From positions 1 to 43,567 of the forward strand of contig CAITBU010000053.1 in the NCBI GenBank assembly GCA_903890595.1: 43,567 nt of DNA, read 5' to 3'. Made by a program: the position numbers and the translations under genes. Source of the DNA: an uncultured Holophagaceae bacterium. Its GTDB lineage: Bacteria > Acidobacteriota > Holophagae > Holophagales > Holophagaceae. How positions within the stretch are numbered: position 1 is the stretch's first letter; every line of letters begins with the position of its first letter. Below the pieces are notes generated by a model. The model was not told the origin of the DNA, ran no database searches, and saw only the letters and a list, made by a program, of their open reading frames with translations. Positions 41,187 through 43,567 of this stretch are shown here, piece by piece.

Positions 41187-43567
41187 AAGCCCTGCTTCGC
41201 GGCCTGCTTCGAATCCACTTGGCCCGCTCCTGGGGACTCTGGCTCCTGGTGGGGGGGCTGACCCTGCTGCTGGGCTGGGGCAGCCTGCGGGTGGAGCGCG
41301 CCCTGGACCTCATGAGCCTGCTGCCGGCGGATCATCCTGTGGTGCGCGCCAACCTGGAAGCGGGGGTGGGCCACCAGGAGCTGCTCTGGCTGGTGGCCGA
41401 GGGGGGCGAGGGGGACCTGGAAGCACGGCGGGCCTGGGTCGAAGGGCTCCTGGATCGTCTCCAGACCGACAGTGGCCTGCCCTTTAATGGCCTGGCCGCC
41501 GAAGGCCGCCTCTCTGAGCCCATGGCGGATTCCGCCGGAGTGAGTCCCTGGCCAGCCCTGCTGGCGGTGGGTGCCATCGCCGAGGGCGACCCCGCCGTGG
41601 GGCGCCTCACCACCCAGACCCTCTACACCCTGGCCCCCGCGTGGCTGGGCGACCGTCTGGGCCCGCTCACAGACCCAGCGGCCCTCCAGCGTCAGCTGCA
41701 GACCACCGCCCGAGCCCTGGCTTCACCAGATCCCTTGGCCGCGGGCCTGGCGCGCCTGGACCCCCTGGGCCTGCGGGACCTGGCCCCCCAGGACAACGAA
41801 GGCATGGCCAAGGCCCGGGAGCTGAACCGGGCCTTCACCCTGCGGATTCGTGCGGGCTACATGGAGACCAAGGACGGGCGCTTCGTCCTCCTGCCCCTGG
41901 TGGCGGCCTTCCCACCCACGGCTGCCAAGGCCACCACCCGAGCCCTGCTGTGGCTGGGCCGGGGTGCCAAGGGGATCTTGCCGGAGAAGGTCGGCCTCTC
42001 GGAGGCCGCCGCCGCCCTGGCCCCGGGCCCCGAGCGGGCCTTTGCCCTTCAGGTCACAGGCGCCCACGCCATCACCGCCTGGGAGTCCCACCGCCTCACC
42101 CTGGAGGTCCTGCAGAGCCTGGGGCTGAGCTTCCTGCTGGTGGGCCTGGTCTACTGGCTGGGCTTCCGCACCCTCGCAGGCTATGGCTTCGTCATGGTGC
42201 CCCTCCTGGTGGGCATGTTCTGGGCCCTGGGCCTCACGGGCTGGGTGCTGGGCCGGGTCAACCTCATGGCTGCGGGCTTCGGTGCCGTGCTCCTGGGGGT
42301 GGGCGACGATGTGGGCATCCTCCTCTTCAGCCGCTACCGGGATGAACGCCGGGCGGGCCGGAACCGGGGTCTGGCCCTGCGTGCCGCCCTCCTGGGTACC
42401 GGCCCCGGCGTGGTGGCTGGTGCTCTGGCCACGGCCATGGCCTTCCTGGCCCTGGCCTTCGCCCCCTTCCCGGGCATCCGGGACCTGGGCGTCACCACGG
42501 GCCTGGGCCTACTGGCCTGCCTCGTCGCCACCTTCCTGGTGCTGCCGCCCCTGCTGCTGGTGTTCGATCGCGGCACCGGGGCCTTCGCCCCGGGCCCCGC
42601 CCTGCCCCTGCCTCGGCAGCGCCGCTGGGCCCCCTGGGCCGCCCTGGCCCTGCTGGCCGTGGCCTTGGTGGGGGCTCCCCGCACCCGGTGGGAGGAAGAC
42701 CTCCGCCGCTTCCGAGCCCTGGGCAACCCGGCCCTCACCCTGCAGGAGCGCCTCAGCCGCTCCCTCGGTGCCAGCCTCCAGCCCCTCGCCCTCCAGATCC
42801 CCCTGGACGACCCGGATCGACTGCCCGCCCGGTGGAACCGCCTCAGCCCCATCCTGCGCCAGGCCGGCCTCCCCATCCCCGACTGGAAGCTTCTGGACCC
42901 GGAGCTGCGCCATGTCCTGGGCTCCGAGACCTGGCGCCACCAGGTGCTGGAAGCCGCAGCCAAGGCTGGCTTGGACCCCGCAGGCCTGGAAGGTCCCCTC
43001 ACGGCCCTGGCCGCCGCGGCCGCCGATCCCGGCCAGCCCGTGCGGGCGCTCCAGTCCCTGCTGCCCCGCACCGCGCCGCCGGAGACCCGCCGACCCTGGA
43101 CCCTGTGGGAGGGCCTCCGCCGGCGTCCCCCACCCGTCGCTGCCCCCCTCGCCCTGACCCTGCCCCTGCGCCTGGACGAAGCCACCCTGGAGCGCCTCAC
43201 CCCTGCGGTGGAGGCCGCCGGTGGGCGCTTTGTGGGCACCCAGCCCCTGTTCCGGGTGGTCAAGGGCATTGCCAAGGAGGCCGTCCAGCAGGCGGTGCTG
43301 CTGGCCCTGGCCGCCATCCTCGGGATCATCGCCTTCTTTGGCCGCAGCCTGCGCTTCATGCTCCTGGCCCTGGTGCCGCTCCTGGCCAGCCAGGCGGGGG
43401 TGCTGGGCGCCCTGGGCTGGGGCGGCGAGCCCCTGACCTTCCTGTCCCTCATGGCCATCCCCATCGCCCTGGGCGTGAGTGTGGACACCGCCTTCAACCT
43501 GCTGCACCGGGCCCGGGGCGAGGCCGATGCCCCCCGCCAGGTGGCCCGGGTGAACGCCGTCTGCGCC
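41183..43567 (+). CDS. MMPL/RND-family exporter, HpnN-like (C-terminus beyond window)
   Basis: The frame is open from the ATG at 41183 to the last base (795 residues, no stop). A membrane helix (about 13-33) is followed by a large extracytoplasmic domain, then five or six helices (about 310-460) with the MMPL hallmark LLGVGDDVGILLFSRYRDER. A second soluble domain and the start of the second helix bundle follow, with IPIALGVSVDTAFNLLHRAR. The duplicated architecture fits MMPL lipid exporters such as hopanoid transporter HpnN. The Ala/Leu/Pro composition is extreme, matching very high local GC. It is translationally coupled to the ATPase gene by ATGA. Confidence 0.88.
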   Translation, partial: MKALLRGLLRIHLARSWGLWLLVGGLTLLLGWGSLRVERALDLMSLLPADHPVVRANLEAGVGHQELLWLVAEGGEGDLEARRAWVEGLLDRLQTDSGLPFNGLAAEGRLSEPMADSAGVSPWPALLAVGAIAEGDPAVGRLTTQTLYTLAPAWLGDRLGPLTDPAALQRQLQTTARALASPDPLAAGLARLDPLGLRDLAPQDNEGMAKARELNRAFTLRIRAGYMETKDGRFVLLPLVAAFPPTAAKATTRALLWLGRGAKGILPEKVGLSEAAAALAPGPERAFALQVTGAHAITAWESHRLTLEVLQSLGLSFLLVGLVYWLGFRTLAGYGFVMVPLLVGMFWALGLTGWVLGRVNLMAAGFGAVLLGVGDDVGILLFSRYRDERRAGRNRGLALRAALLGTGPGVVAGALATAMAFLALAFAPFPGIRDLGVTTGLGLLACLVATFLVLPPLLLVFDRGTGAFAPGPALPLPRQRRWAPWAALALLAVALVGAPRTRWEEDLRRFRALGNPALTLQERLSRSLGASLQPLALQIPLDDPDRLPARWNRLSPILRQAGLPIPDWKLLDPELRHVLGSETWRHQVLEAAAKAGLDPAGLEGPLTALAAAAADPGQPVRALQSLLPRTAPPETRRPWTLWEGLRRRPPPVAAPLALTLPLRLDEATLERLTPAVEAAGGRFVGTQPLFRVVKGIAKEAVQQAVLLALAAILGIIAFFGRSLRFMLLALVPLLASQAGVLGALGWGGEPLTFLSLMAIPIALGVSVDTAFNLLHRARGEADAPRQVARVNAVCA

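Overview
The window looks like a chromosomal segment of a GC-rich, Gram-negative member of the Acidobacteriota, possibly Holophaga/Geothrix-like. The pointers are an Oar-type TonB-dependent receptor with a carboxypeptidase-regulatory-like N-terminus, a giant beta-propeller (Reg_prop/Y_Y_Y) sensor kinase, an MglA-type GTPase fused to two-component modules, and GC-rich codon use. The phylum is an inference. No tRNA, rRNA, CRISPR array, insertion sequence or prophage was recognised, and no gene-free stretch exceeds 300 bases.

Region A (1-22.2 kb) reads as an accessory catabolic locus. In order it holds a TonB receptor (cut by the window start) with a partner outer-membrane protein, an OmpR-type response regulator convergent with a beta-propeller histidine kinase, an SDF-family symporter whose binding-site residues fit glutamate/aspartate, and an Ig-repeat lipoprotein. 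Next come a secreted Ntn amidohydrolase and two secreted N-formylglutamate-amidohydrolase/gamma-PGA-hydrolase-like proteins flanking an exported glutamate-racemase-like protein. They are followed by a secreted alpha/beta-hydrolase fused to a CapA-type (poly-gamma-glutamate) domain, an M20/PepT-like peptidase, an RpiR regulator, a POT peptide transporter and a secreted tricorn-like S41 protease. Read together, this suggests extracytoplasmic breakdown of a glutamate-rich, probably gamma-linked and D-Glu-containing polymer (poly-gamma-glutamate, or peptidoglycan peptides), racemisation outside the cytoplasm, and uptake of glutamate and peptides. A motif CGGTTAA-N2-CCTGTTAA (tandem GTTAA, 10-bp period) lies in three divergent intergenic regions of this block and nowhere else that I saw. 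It is a plausible operator for the local OmpR-type regulator. A second control site, a perfect TTGGAAC-N4-GTTCCAA palindrome, sits between the M20 peptidase and rpiR.

Region B (22.2-27.4 kb, minus strand) is conserved housekeeping: a hexapeptide acyltransferase, an exported Cys-glutathione peroxidase, and a tightly packed uppS-cdsA-dxr-rseP run for isoprenoid, phospholipid and envelope functions.

Region C (27.5-35.8 kb) has an MglA-PAS-kinase-receiver fusion, a convergent OmpR-type regulator, an ArnC-like glycosyltransferase, a three-gene ABC importer (iron(III)/polyamine/thiamine-type architecture) and yacG. Region D (35.8-43.6 kb) has dnaK with a clear promoter and terminator, then a tightly overlapping run dnaJ-hspR-like-sigma factor-DnaC-like ATPase-MMPL transporter, the last cut by the window end.
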